DNA from: an uncultured Burkholderiales bacterium
GTDB taxonomy: Bacteria > Pseudomonadota > Gammaproteobacteria > Burkholderiales > Thiobacillaceae
NCBI GenBank assembly: GCA_938038385.1
Contig: CALHRD010000095.1
Location: 1-32,610 of the forward strand
Direction: 5' to 3'
DNA length: 32,610 nucleotides
Shown here: positions 23,361-32,487 of the stretch, piece by piece
How the letters are laid out: each line of letters begins with the position of its first letter
Position numbering within the stretch: position 1 is the first letter of the stretch
Translations under genes and position numbers: made by a program
The notes under the pieces: model-generated
Databases searched by the model: none
Told to the model about the DNA's origin: nothing
The model's input: the letters and a program-made list of their open reading frames with translations, nothing else

Positions 23361-25109
23361 CTATTTCCTGGGCGGGAGCAGGTCGGTGATGGTGCCTTCC
23401 GCCATCTCGGCGGCGAAGCAGACCGTCTCGGAGAGGGTGGGGTGGGCGTGGATGGTCAGCCCGATGTCCTCCGCCGTTGCACCCATCTCGATGGCGAGCA
23501 CCGCTTCGGCCAACAGCTCGCCGGCATTGACGCCGACCAGGCCGGCGCCGATCACCCGGCCGGTGGCCTTGTCCAGGATCAGCTTGGTCATGCCTTCGGT
23601 GCGGCCGACGGAGAGGGCGCGGCCGCTCGCGGCCCAGGGGAAGACGCCCTTTTCGATCACCATGCCGCGTGCCTTGGCCTCGGCCTCGGTCACCCCCACC
23701 CAGGCCACTTCGGGATCGGTATAGGCCACTGAGGGGATCGCCAGGGCCTGGAATTCCACCTTGTGGCCGGCAACGACCTCCGCCGCCACCTTGCCTTCGT
23801 GCACCGCCTTGTGCGCCAGCATAGGCTGGCCGACGATGTCGCCGATGGCGAAGATGTGCGGCACGTTGGTGCGCATCTGCCGGTCCACCGGTATGAAACC
23901 GCCTTCGTCCACTGCGACGCCGGCCGCCTCGGCGCCGATCAGCCTGCCGTTGGGCCGGCGGCCGATGGCGACCAGGACGCGGTCATAGATCTCCGTCGAG
24001 GTCTGACCACCGGCCTCCAGGCTGACATGGAGGCCGTCGGGCCTGGCCTCCATGCCGGTGACGCCGGTATTGAGCAGGATCATTTCGAAGCGCTTTTCCA
24101 TGCGCTTGGCCAGCGGCCTGACCAGATCGGCGTCGCAGCCGGGGATGAGTTGTCCACCGCGCTCCACCACCGTGACCCGGCTGCCGAGGGCGTCGTAGAC
24201 GGTCCCCATCTCCAGGCCGATGATGCCGCCGCCGACCACCAGCAGCCGCTTGGGTATATCGGTCAGGGCGAGGGCGCCGGTGGAGTCCATCACGCGCGGG
24301 TCATCCGGCTGGAAAGGCAGCCTGATGGGCTGCGAACCGGCGGCGATGATGGCGTTGTCGAAGGCGATGGTCTTGCTGCCATCGGCGGTGGCGACCTCCA
24401 TGCTGTGTGGACCGGTGAAGCGACCGACGCCTTGCACCACCGTGACCTGGCGCTGTTTGGCCAACTGCGCCAGGCCCCCTGTGAGTTTGCCCACCACCTC
24501 GTGTTCCTTCCAGTGACGCAATTTATCGAGGTCGACCTGGGCCGGACCGAAGGCGATGCCATGTGTGGCCATCTCCTGCGCCTCGGTGATGACGCGGGCG
24601 GCATGCAGCAGGGCCTTGGAGGGGATGCAGCCGACGTTGAGGCAGACGCCGCCGAGGGTCGGATAGCGTTCCACCAGAACTACCGAGAGACCCAGGTCGG
24701 CGGCGCGGAAGGCGGCGGTGTAGCCGCCGGGGCCGGCGCCGAGGACCAGGACTTGGGCGTGCAGGTCGGCACCAGCCGATTCCGGGCGGGGCGGGGAGGA
24801 GGGGGCGTGGGCCGGTGCGGCGGACGGCTGGGCCTCAGTCGGGGCCGTTGCAGCTTCCGTCCTCGATGCCGCAGCGTTCAGCAAGACGATCGGCGTGCCC
24901 TCCGACACCTTGTCGCCGACTTGGACGAGGAGCTTCTCGACCACGCCGGACTGTGGGCAGGGGATATCCATGGCCGCCTTGTCGGATTCCACCGTGATCA
25001 GCGGATCGTCCTTGGCCACTGTGTCGCCCGGCTTGACCATGACTTCGATGACGGCAACATCATTGAAGTTGCCGATGTCGGGGACTTTGATTTCGAGACT
25101 GGCAGGCAT
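23361..25109 (-). CDS. lpdA: Dihydrolipoamide dehydrogenase (E3) with N-terminal lipoyl domain
   Basis: 582 residues. An N-terminal lipoyl domain (1-80, Lys44 in ESDKAAMD) and a Pro/Ala linker (~81-115) precede the flavoprotein. FAD binding is by VLGAGPGGYTAA; the redox disulfide is Cys156-Cys161 in GGVCLNVGCIPSK; NAD binding is near LLVVGGGIIGLEMG; and the dimer-partner base is in HAHPTLSETV near the C-terminus. It reoxidises lipoyl groups of the pyruvate dehydrogenase complex. A lipoyl-bearing E3 is known in several proteobacteria with an aceE-type E1. It is the last gene of the operon. Confidence 0.97.
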   Translation of the reverse strand: MPASLEIKVPDIGNFNDVAVIEVMVKPGDTVAKDDPLITVESDKAAMDIPCPQSGVVEKLLVQVGDKVSEGTPIVLLNAAASRTEAATAPTEAQPSAAPAHAPSSPPRPESAGADLHAQVLVLGAGPGGYTAAFRAADLGLSVVLVERYPTLGGVCLNVGCIPSKALLHAARVITEAQEMATHGIAFGPAQVDLDKLRHWKEHEVVGKLTGGLAQLAKQRQVTVVQGVGRFTGPHSMEVATADGSKTIAFDNAIIAAGSQPIRLPFQPDDPRVMDSTGALALTDIPKRLLVVGGGIIGLEMGTVYDALGSRVTVVERGGQLIPGCDADLVRPLAKRMEKRFEMILLNTGVTGMEARPDGLHVSLEAGGQTSTEIYDRVLVAIGRRPNGRLIGAEAAGVAVDEGGFIPVDRQMRTNVPHIFAIGDIVGQPMLAHKAVHEGKVAAEVVAGHKVEFQALAIPSVAYTDPEVAWVGVTEAEAKARGMVIEKGVFPWAASGRALSVGRTEGMTKLILDKATGRVIGAGLVGVNAGELLAEAVLAIEMGATAEDIGLTIHAHPTLSETVCFAAEMAEGTITDLLPPRK

Positions 25110-25158
25110 GGGGTGGGGTATGAGGGGTGAGCGGGCGGTAGCCGGTTGGCAAAAACCG

Positions 25159-26496
25159 TCAAAGCAGCAGGCGGCGCACGTCGGAGAGCATCTGACGCAA
25201 ATGGCTGGTGAAGCGCGCGCCGTCGGCGCCGTCGATGACGCGGTGGTCGTAGGACAGTGACAGCGGCAGCATCAGCCGCGGCTCGAAGCTGGCCGACTTT
25301 TCGTCCCAGACCGGTTTCATGGCGGCGCGCGACACGCCCAGGATGGCGACCTCGGGGCAGTTGATGATCGGGGTGAAGGCGGTGCCACCGATGCCGCCCA
25401 AGCTGGTGATGGTGAAACAGCCGCCCTGCATCTCCTCGACCTTGAGCTTGCGCTCTCGCGCGCGGGCCGACAGGTCGCCCAGGTCGCGGGCGATGTCGAG
25501 CACGTCCTTGCGGTTGACGTCGCGGATCACCGGCACCACCAAGCCGTCCGGCGTCTCGCAGGCGAAGCCGATGTGAAAGTATTTCTTCAGGATCAGGCGC
25601 TCGCCATCCGCTGCAAGCGATGCGTTGAATTGGGGATAGGTGCGCAGGGCATTGACCACCGCCTTCATCAGGAAGGCGAGCAGCGTGAGCTTGGCCCCGC
25701 GCTTGGCGGCCTCGTCCTGCATGGATTTGCGGAAGTCTTCCAGGTCGGTGATGTCGGCCTCGTCGAACTGGGTGACATGCGGGGCGGTGATCCAGTTTCG
25801 CGCGAGGTTGGCACCGGAGAGTTTCTTGATGCGCGACAGGGGCTGGGTTTCGATCTCGCCGAACTGGGCAAAGTCGATGATCGGTGCGCCAGGCAGGCCG
25901 AGACCCGGGGCCTCGGCGCGCGGTTTCTCGAGTTCGCCCTTGACCCAGGCCTGCACGTCCTCCCTGAGGATGCGGCCGCGCGGGCCGCTGCCTTTGACCC
26001 GGCCGAGGTCTACGCCCAGTTCCCGCGCGAAGCGCCGGACGGAGGGGCTGGCATGGGCGGGCTTGCCGGGCACGAACTCGGCCCGCGCCGCCACCGGTGC
26101 AGGCTTGTCCCTGGGCGGGATGGGGCCCAGCACCTCCGGCATGGGGTGGGAGGGGGGGGGCACGTTGGCGATGGCGGCGGCCATGCCCCCCGCCTCTGGT
26201 GCAGGCGGCGGTACGAAGGCCTTGACCACCGGTGCGGCAGCGGCCGGGGCCTCGGCGCTGGCGGTGTCCAGCAGCAGGATGGGACTGCCTTCGGAGACCT
26301 TGTCCCCCACCTTGATCTTCAGTTCCTGCACGGTGCCGGCGAACGGGGCAGGGATGTCCATGGCCGCCTTGTCCGATTCCAGAGTGAGGATGGGGGCGTC
26401 CTTGGCGATCTGGTCGCCCGGCTGGACCAGGACCTCGATGACCTCGACGTCCTTGAAATTGCCGATATCCGGCACGAGTATTTCCTTGATCGCCAT
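25159..26496 (-). CDS. aceF: Pyruvate dehydrogenase E2, dihydrolipoamide acetyltransferase
   Basis: 445 residues from ATG at 26496 (MAIKEILVPDIG), with GGGAG upstream; an in-frame ATG at 26529 lies in the palindromic leader and is unlikely. A single lipoyl domain (1-78, Lys43 in ESDKAAMD) is followed by an Ala/Pro linker and a peripheral-subunit-binding domain (SPSVRRFARELGVDLGRVKGSGPRGRI). The acetyltransferase core contains DHRVIDG near the C-terminus, with the catalytic His and Asp. With one lipoyl domain here and one on E3, the complex carries fewer lipoyls on E2 than E. coli (three). It is the middle gene of the operon. Confidence 0.97.
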   Translation of the reverse strand: MAIKEILVPDIGNFKDVEVIEVLVQPGDQIAKDAPILTLESDKAAMDIPAPFAGTVQELKIKVGDKVSEGSPILLLDTASAEAPAAAAPVVKAFVPPPAPEAGGMAAAIANVPPPSHPMPEVLGPIPPRDKPAPVAARAEFVPGKPAHASPSVRRFARELGVDLGRVKGSGPRGRILREDVQAWVKGELEKPRAEAPGLGLPGAPIIDFAQFGEIETQPLSRIKKLSGANLARNWITAPHVTQFDEADITDLEDFRKSMQDEAAKRGAKLTLLAFLMKAVVNALRTYPQFNASLAADGERLILKKYFHIGFACETPDGLVVPVIRDVNRKDVLDIARDLGDLSARARERKLKVEEMQGGCFTITSLGGIGGTAFTPIINCPEVAILGVSRAAMKPVWDEKSASFEPRLMLPLSLSYDHRVIDGADGARFTSHLRQMLSDVRRLLL

Positions 26497-26518
26497 GGTC
26501 AGGACTCCCGCCGGGTCG

Positions 26519-26564
26519 CCACCGGGCATGCCCGGTGGGCGCCCTGATTCCCCCGCCGGGGGAA
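26519..26564. repeat. Back-to-back palindromic hairpins between aceE and aceF
   Basis: A perfect 20-nt palindrome (26519-26538: CCACCGGGCATGCCCGGTGG) overlaps GGGCGCCC (26537-26544) and is followed by TTCCCCC-GCC-GGGGGAA (26548-26564), a perfect 7-bp stem. All lie in the 107-base aceE-aceF gap, upstream of the aceF ribosome binding site. They could slow RNA decay, mark a processing site or partly stop transcription, tuning E1:E2 ratio. No T-run follows in the transcribed direction. Confidence 0.6.
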
Positions 26565-26603
26565 GCGATCGAGGTCTGCAAGCAGGTGGTTCATCGCGTC
26601 TCC

Positions 26604-29273
26604 TCAGACCGACATCGGGTTGGGCCGCTCGGCATCGATGCCGTATTTGACGATGGCCTCGGCGGCGCGGGCATGCGGCAGCACGCCGTCGTCGGCCAGG
26701 GCCTTGAGGGCGGCGAGCACGACGTAATGACGGTCGACCTCGAAAAAGCGGCGCAGGTGCGCGCGCGAGTCGGAACGGCCGAAGCCGTCGGTGCCGAGGG
26801 TCACATAGCGGCGCTGGACATAGGGCCGGATCAGGTCGGGATAGGCACGGATGTAATCAGTGGCGGCGACGACGGGGCCTTGCGTGCCCTCCAGACACTG
26901 CTCGACGTAGCTCTTGCGCTGCGGCTGGTCGGGGTGCAACAGGTTCCAGCGGTGTGCGTCCTGCGCCTCGCGGCGCAACTCGTTGAAGCTGGTGGCGCTC
27001 CAGACGTCGGCGGCCACCCCCCAGTCCGCCGCCAGCAGCTCGGCCGCGGCGATGACCTCGCGCAGGATGGTGCCTGAACCCAGCAGTTGCACGCGCGGTT
27101 TTGCCTCGCCCATCGCGCTGCCGCCATCCCGCAGTCTGTACATCCCCTTGAGGATGCCCGCCTCGGCCCCGCGCGGCATGTCCGGGTGGCTGTAGTTCTC
27201 GTTCATCACCGTGATGTAGTAGAACACGTCCTGCTGTTCCTGCACCATGCGCCGCAGGCCGTCCTGGATGATGACCGCGAGCTCGTAATGGAAGGTCGGG
27301 TCGTAGGCGATGCAGTTGGGGATGAGTGCGGCCTGGATGTGGCTATGGCCGTCCTCGTGCTGCAGGCCCTCGCCGTTCAGCGTCGTGCGCCCGGCGGTGC
27401 CGCCGAGCAGGAAGCCGCGCGCGCGCGAGTCGCCCGCCGCCCACGCGAGATCGCCGATGCGCTGGAAGCCGAACATGGAGTAGTAGATGTAGAACGGGAT
27501 CATCTGCACCCCGTTCACGCTGTAGGAGGTGGCCGCGGCCAGCCAGGAGGAGAAGGCGCCGGCCTCGTTGATGCCTTCCTCCAGGATCTGGCCGCTTTTG
27601 TCCTCGCGGTAATACATCACCTGGTCCTGGTCCACCGGCTCATAGAGCTGCCCGGAGGAGGAGTAGATGCCGACCTGGCGGAACAGGCCCTCCATGCCGA
27701 AGGTGCGCGCCTCGTCCGGGACGATGGGGACGATGTGTTTGCCGATCGTCTTGTCGCGCAGCAGGGTGGTGAGGATGCGCACGAAGGCCATGGTGGTGGA
27801 GATCTGGCGCTCGCCGGTGGTCTCCAGCATGTTCTGGAAGGCAGCCAGCGGGGGGACGGTCAGCGCCTCGGCGCGCCGCCGACGGGCCGGAAGCCAGCCG
27901 CCCAGGGCTGTGCGGCGCTCGCGCAGGTATTTCATCTCCGGACTGTCATCGGCCGGCCGGTAGAACGGCAGCCTCGGCAGGTCCTCGTCGGAGATGGGGA
28001 TGCGGAAGCGGTCGCGGAAGGCCTTGAGCGATTCCAGGTCCATCTTCTTCTGCTGATGCGTGGGGTTTTGCGCCTCGCCGGCCGCCCCCATGCCGTAGCC
28101 CTTCACCGTCTTGGCCAGGATCACGGTGGGCTGGCCCTCGTGGTGCACTGCGGCATGGTAGGCCGCATAGACCTTGTGCGGATCGTGGCCGCCGCGGTTC
28201 AGCCGCCAGATGTCCTCGTCGGACATGGCGGCCACCATCTCCTTCAACTCCGGATACTTGCCGAAGAAGTGTTCACGCGTATAGGCGCCGCCCTTGGCCT
28301 TGAAGTTCTGGTATTCGCCGTCCAGGCACTCCTCCATGCGCTGGCGCAGCAGGCCCTTGGTGTCCATGGCCAGCAGGGGGTCCCAGTAGGAGCCCCAGAT
28401 CACCTTGATGACGTTCCAGCCGGCACCGCGGAAGGCCGCCTCCAGTTCCTGGATGATCTTGCCGTTGCCGCGCACGGGGCCGTCCAGGCGCTGCAGATTG
28501 CAGTTGACGACGAAGATCAGGTTGTCCAGTCGTTCGCGCGAGGCCAGGGTGATGGCGCCCAGGGTCTCCGGTTCGTCGGTCTCACCATCGCCCAGGAAGG
28601 CCCAGACCTTGCGCCCGCTGGTGTCGGCGATGCCGCGGTCGTGCAGATACTTCAGGAAGCGTGCCTGGTAGATGGCCTGGATCGGCCCCAACCCCATGGA
28701 CACCGTGGGGAACTGCCAGAAGTCGGGCATCAGCCAGGGATGGGGGTAGGACGACAGGCCGTTGCCGTTGGCTTCCTGGCGAAAGTTGGCGAACTGTTCC
28801 TCGCTGATGCGGCCCTCCAGAAAGGCACGGGCGTAGATGCCGGGCGAGGAATGGCCCTGGAAGAAGACCAGGTCGCCGCCACCGGGCGCCTCCGGCCCGC
28901 GGAAGAAATGGTTGAAGCCCACCTCGTAAAGGGTGGCGGCCGACTGATAACTGGCGATGTGTCCACCCACACCCGGCGCCTTCTCGTTCGCGCGCATCAC
29001 GCAGGCCACCGCGTTCCAGCGGATCAGGGCCTTGATGCGGCCTTCCAGGGGGACGTCGCCGGGGTGTTTGGCCTGCAGGTGGAGAGGGATGGTGTTGACG
29101 TAGGCGGTGGTGGCGTTGTAGGGCAGATAGGCGCCGGAGCGGCGCGCCTGGTCGACCAGCTTTTCCAGCAGAAAGTGCGCGCGTTCCGGCCCCTCCTCCT
29201 CGATGACCGCCGCCAGGGCATCCAGCCACTCACGGGTTTCCTGAGGATCGATGTCGGGGGTCAAGGTGGACAT
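26604..29273 (-). CDS. aceE: Pyruvate dehydrogenase E1, homodimeric type
   Basis: 889 residues, the usual length of AceE. The thiamine diphosphate motif is FLGDGETDEPETLGAI...NLIFVVNCN, and the N-terminus (DPQETREWLDALAAVIEEEG) and C-terminus (VVAATDYIRAYPDLIRPY, GTDGFGRSDSRAHLRRFFEVD) are diagnostic. It decarboxylates pyruvate and acetylates the lipoyl group of AceF. The start is ATG 29273 with GGAGATAG upstream. It is the first gene of the aceE-aceF-lpdA operon, so the promoter should lie in 29274-29508, but no PdhR-type operator or clear boxes were seen there. Confidence 0.97.
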   Translation of the reverse strand: MSTLTPDIDPQETREWLDALAAVIEEEGPERAHFLLEKLVDQARRSGAYLPYNATTAYVNTIPLHLQAKHPGDVPLEGRIKALIRWNAVACVMRANEKAPGVGGHIASYQSAATLYEVGFNHFFRGPEAPGGGDLVFFQGHSSPGIYARAFLEGRISEEQFANFRQEANGNGLSSYPHPWLMPDFWQFPTVSMGLGPIQAIYQARFLKYLHDRGIADTSGRKVWAFLGDGETDEPETLGAITLASRERLDNLIFVVNCNLQRLDGPVRGNGKIIQELEAAFRGAGWNVIKVIWGSYWDPLLAMDTKGLLRQRMEECLDGEYQNFKAKGGAYTREHFFGKYPELKEMVAAMSDEDIWRLNRGGHDPHKVYAAYHAAVHHEGQPTVILAKTVKGYGMGAAGEAQNPTHQQKKMDLESLKAFRDRFRIPISDEDLPRLPFYRPADDSPEMKYLRERRTALGGWLPARRRRAEALTVPPLAAFQNMLETTGERQISTTMAFVRILTTLLRDKTIGKHIVPIVPDEARTFGMEGLFRQVGIYSSSGQLYEPVDQDQVMYYREDKSGQILEEGINEAGAFSSWLAAATSYSVNGVQMIPFYIYYSMFGFQRIGDLAWAAGDSRARGFLLGGTAGRTTLNGEGLQHEDGHSHIQAALIPNCIAYDPTFHYELAVIIQDGLRRMVQEQQDVFYYITVMNENYSHPDMPRGAEAGILKGMYRLRDGGSAMGEAKPRVQLLGSGTILREVIAAAELLAADWGVAADVWSATSFNELRREAQDAHRWNLLHPDQPQRKSYVEQCLEGTQGPVVAATDYIRAYPDLIRPYVQRRYVTLGTDGFGRSDSRAHLRRFFEVDRHYVVLAALKALADDGVLPHARAAEAIVKYGIDAERPNPMSV

Positions 29274-29508
29274 TGATAACTATCTCCGAAGGCGAAAGCG
29301 GACGCAGGTCTGGGGATGGCAGCCAGTTGCGGGCCGTTTGTGAGGCTGGGCTGTGCGGCGGGGCGATGCTTTATCGTTCGACAGCCGAATTATCGCGGGG
29401 GGGCTCGTGCCCGGTCAATTCAGCCCCGTTACCGACGCCGATGGGTGGTTGGCGATGGGGACCGGGGCGGGGGAGAATGCGACGCCGATTCCCTTGCCTG
29501 ACAATACG

Positions 29509-30999
29509 ATGAAGCCAGACTTTCAACTCATCCCCGAGCTCGCCAAGCCGGTGGTCCGGAAGGCGCCGTTGCGCGATGTCGGCGGCAGGACCACCCATCT
29601 GCTGATCGTCCTGCCAGCCGGTGAGGATTGGTTCGATGCGCCCGCGCGGGAAGTCCTGCAGGCTGCCCTGCGCCGGCGGGGGCTCAAGCCCGCGGAGCTG
29701 GCCAGCAAGCCGGTGACCCTGGAGCTGCCGGACGGCGGCCTGTCCGCCTGGCTGCGGCTGGACGACAGGCACAGCGTCTTCCACTGGCAGGCCCTGCTGC
29801 GCCAGGCCATGAAACCCCTGTTGGACGAGCACCCGGCCGAGCTCCACATCGCCGTATACGGCGGCGACGCCTTCCGGGCCCGGGCCGCGCGCTGGGCCGC
29901 CTATGTCGCCTGGGTGAACGGCAGCCCGTTGCCGAGCTGGAAGGGCGGCAAACCAGTCACACCGCTCGGGCGCATCGTGCTCCACGGCGTTGCGGCTTTG
30001 GATCTGCGCCGCGAACGCGCCATGGCCGAGGGCAACACCCTGGCGCGGCGGCTCACCTGGCTGCCGCCGAATCTGCTCACCCCTGCCGCCTACCGTGCCC
30101 GCATCCGCGAACTGGCCCGGGCGGAGGGCTGGGGGCTGGAGGAATACGACGTCAGGCGCCTGCGCAGGCTCAAGGCCGGCGCCTTCCTCGCCGTGGCCCG
30201 CGGCAGCCAGCATGAGGATGCGGCGATCGTGCGCCTGACTCAGGGCAAGCCGGCGAGGGTTGCAGGCAAGCGTATCGCCCTGGTCGGCAAGGGCATCTGC
30301 TTCGATACCGGCGGCCACAACCTCAAGCCGGCGCGCTACATGCACAACATGCACGACGACATGAACGGCTCGGCGGTCGCCCTCGGCCTGCTGCTCGCGG
30401 CCACGCGGCTGAAAATACCCGTGCGGCTCGACGTCTGGCTGGCCATCGCCCAGAACCACCTCTCGCCCGAGGCCTACACCCAGAACGAGGTGGTCACGGC
30501 GCTGAACGGCACCACCATCGAGATCGTCCACACCGATGCGGAAGGGCGGATGGTGCTGGCCGATACCCTGACCCTGGCAGCGCGCGCGAAACCGGATGTC
30601 ATCCTCGACTTCGCCACCCTCACCGGCAGCATGGGTGTGGCCCTGGGCGAACGCATGAGCGGCGTGCTCGCCAACCGGGCAGAACTGGCCCAGCAGGCGA
30701 TGGCGGCGGGTGACGCGGTGGGCGAGCGGGTGGTGGCCTTCCCGGTGCCGGAGGACTACGACGAGGCGCTGGAGTCCCAGATCGCCGACGTCAAACAATG
30801 CACCCTGGAGGGCGAGGCCGACCACATCCTGGCCGCGCGTTTCCTCAACCGCTTCGTCGACGACCGGCCCTGGCTGCACGTGGACCTCTCCGCCAGCCGC
30901 TGCAAAGGCGGGCTGGGTGCGGTGGCCACCGACATCACCGGCTTCGGCGTGGCGTGGGGGGTGGAATGGCTGCAGCATCTGCGCCAGGGCGCGAGCTGA
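29509..30999 (+). CDS. M17 leucyl aminopeptidase family protein
   Basis: 496 residues from ATG 29509 (MKPDFQLIP); the frame is open to 29353 and a start at 29455 is possible. The metal- and active-site motifs are GKGICFDTGGHNLKP (Lys261, Asp266), MHDDMNGSAVAL (Asp284) and HTDAEGRMVLADTL (Asp343, Glu345, Arg347). Canonical PepA reads GKGITFDSGG and NTDAEGRL, so this is a divergent branch, but all ligands are kept. The N-terminal domain is short and unrelated in detail to PepA. It should cleave N-terminal residues from peptides in the cytosol. aroC follows after 36 bases. Confidence 0.9.
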   Translation: MKPDFQLIPELAKPVVRKAPLRDVGGRTTHLLIVLPAGEDWFDAPAREVLQAALRRRGLKPAELASKPVTLELPDGGLSAWLRLDDRHSVFHWQALLRQAMKPLLDEHPAELHIAVYGGDAFRARAARWAAYVAWVNGSPLPSWKGGKPVTPLGRIVLHGVAALDLRRERAMAEGNTLARRLTWLPPNLLTPAAYRARIRELARAEGWGLEEYDVRRLRRLKAGAFLAVARGSQHEDAAIVRLTQGKPARVAGKRIALVGKGICFDTGGHNLKPARYMHNMHDDMNGSAVALGLLLAATRLKIPVRLDVWLAIAQNHLSPEAYTQNEVVTALNGTTIEIVHTDAEGRMVLADTLTLAARAKPDVILDFATLTGSMGVALGERMSGVLANRAELAQQAMAAGDAVGERVVAFPVPEDYDEALESQIADVKQCTLEGEADHILAARFLNRFVDDRPWLHVDLSASRCKGGLGAVATDITGFGVAWGVEWLQHLRQGAS

Positions 31000-31035
31000 C
31001 ATGAGATAATTTGGCCATCAACAAATCCGATCATC

Positions 31036-32142
31036 ATGTCCGGCAACACTCTCGGCCTCGTCTTCACCGTCACTTCCTTCGGCGAATCGCACGGACCGGC
31101 CATCGGCTGTGTCGTCGACGGTTGTCCGCCGGGGATGACGCTGGCCGCCGAGGACATCCAGCGCGACCTGGACCGGCGCAAGCCGGGCAGCTCGCGTCAC
31201 GTCACCCAGCGTCGCGAGTCGGACACGGTGGAGATCCTGTCGGGGGTGTTCGAGGGACGCACCACCGGCAGCCCCATCGCGCTGCTCATACGCAACGAGG
31301 ACCAGCGCAGCAAGGACTATTCCGAGATCGCCCGCACCTTCCGGCCGGGCCATGCCGATTACACCTACTGGCAGAAATACGGCATCCGCGACTACCGCGG
31401 CGGCGGCCGTTCCAGTGCCCGCGAAACGGCGGTGCGCGTGGCCGCCGGCGCCATCGCGAAGAAGTGGCTGCAGGAAAAGCATGGCACTGTCATCCGCGGC
31501 TATCTGGCCCAGCTGGGTCCGCTCGCCCTGACCTTCAGGACCTGGGAGGCCGTCGATCAGAACCCCTTCTTCTCGCCGGACCCGGACAGCGTCCCCGAAC
31601 TTGAGCGTTACATGGACGCCCTGCGCAAGGAAGGCAACTCGGTCGGTGCGCGCATCAACGTGGTGGCGGAGCACGTCCCCGTAGGCCTGGGCGAACCGGT
31701 CTATGACCGCCTGGATGCGGACATCGCCCACGCCCTGATGAGCATCAACGCGGTCAAGGGTGTGGAGATCGGGGCCGGCTTCGCCTGTGTGGCGCAGAAG
31801 GGCACCGAGCACCGCGACGAGCTGACACCCGAGGGATTCCTGTCCAACCATGCCGGCGGCATCCTCGGCGGCATCTCCACCGGGCAGGACATCCTCGCCT
31901 CCATCGCCATCAAGCCCACCTCCTCGATCCGTATCCCCGGCCGTTCCATCGATCTCGACGGCCAGCCGGTGGAGGTGGTCACGCACGGCCGCCACGACCC
32001 CTGCGTGGGCATACGCGCCACGCCCATCGCCGAGGCCATGTTGGCCATCGTGCTCATGGACCACGCCCTGCGCCACCGGGCGCAGAACGCCGATGTCGTC
32101 TGTCCCACCCCGGCCATCCCGGGGCGTGCCCCGCTCACCTGA
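31036..32142 (+). CDS. aroC: Chorismate synthase
   Basis: 368 residues from ATG 31036. [59 protein letters not shown] and [19 protein letters not shown] are the family signatures, including the conserved histidines at the FMN-bound active site. It converts EPSP to chorismate, the last step of the shikimate pathway, using reduced FMN. Length and sequence are standard. Confidence 0.98.
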   Translation: MSGNTLGLVFTVTSFGESHGPAIGCVVDGCPPGMTLAAEDIQRDLDRRKPGSSRHVTQRRESDTVEILSGVFEGRTTGSPIALLIRNEDQRSKDYSEIARTFRPGHADYTYWQKYGIRDYRGGGRSSARETAVRVAAGAIAKKWLQEKHGTVIRGYLAQLGPLALTFRTWEAVDQNPFFSPDPDSVPELERYMDALRKEGNSVGARINVVAEHVPVGLGEPVYDRLDADIAHALMSINAVKGVEIGAGFACVAQKGTEHRDELTPEGFLSNHAGGILGGISTGQDILASIAIKPTSSIRIPGRSIDLDGQPVEVVTHGRHDPCVGIRATPIAEAMLAIVLMDHALRHRAQNADVVCPTPAIPGRAPLT

Positions 32143-32170
32143 ACCGAATCCCACCGACAAGGAGAAACCC

Positions 32171-32413
32171 ATGATTGAAAGTCACGACCTGTTCCACGAG
32201 TTTCCCGAGCATCAGGAGACCATCCGCAAGCTCATGCTCAGCAACGACGAGTTCACGCGCATGATGCGCGATTACGACGACGTCGATCACAAGATCGTGC
32301 GCATCGAGCAGCGGGTGGAGGCGGCCTCCGACCTGTATTTCGAGGAGTTGAAGAAGCTGCGCGTCGGGCTGAAGGACAAGCTCTACAAGATGATCGTTGC
32401 GGCCAACCACTGA
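32171..32413 (+). CDS. DUF465/YdcH-like small helical protein
   Basis: 80 residues from ATG 32171, with AAGGAG upstream, 28 bases after aroC. The sequence (FPEHQETIRKLMLSNDEFTRMMRDYDDVDHKIVRIEQ, then LKKLRVGLKDKLYKMI) matches the short coiled-coil DUF465 family, whose function is not established. It is probably a helical hairpin and is followed by an intrinsic terminator. Confidence 0.88.
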   Translation: MIESHDLFHEFPEHQETIRKLMLSNDEFTRMMRDYDDVDHKIVRIEQRVEAASDLYFEELKKLRVGLKDKLYKMIVAANH

Positions 32414-32436
32414 TCCGCCGGCCCACCCAGATACAG

Positions 32437-32467
32437 CGGCCCGGAGCTTGCCCTTCGGGCCGTTTTC
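32437..32467 (+). terminator. Intrinsic terminator after the DUF465 gene
   Basis: CGGCCCG (32437-32443) pairs with CGGGCCG (32456-32462), with a 12-base loop and an immediate TTTT. It ends the aroC-DUF465 transcript. Confidence 0.8.
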
Positions 32468-32487
32468 ATCCCAGATTTTCCATTAGG

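Noticed and set aside
29274-29508. PdhR operator upstream of aceE
   Set aside because: No AATTGGT...ACCAATT-like sequence is visible; promoters for the two divergent genes could not be placed.
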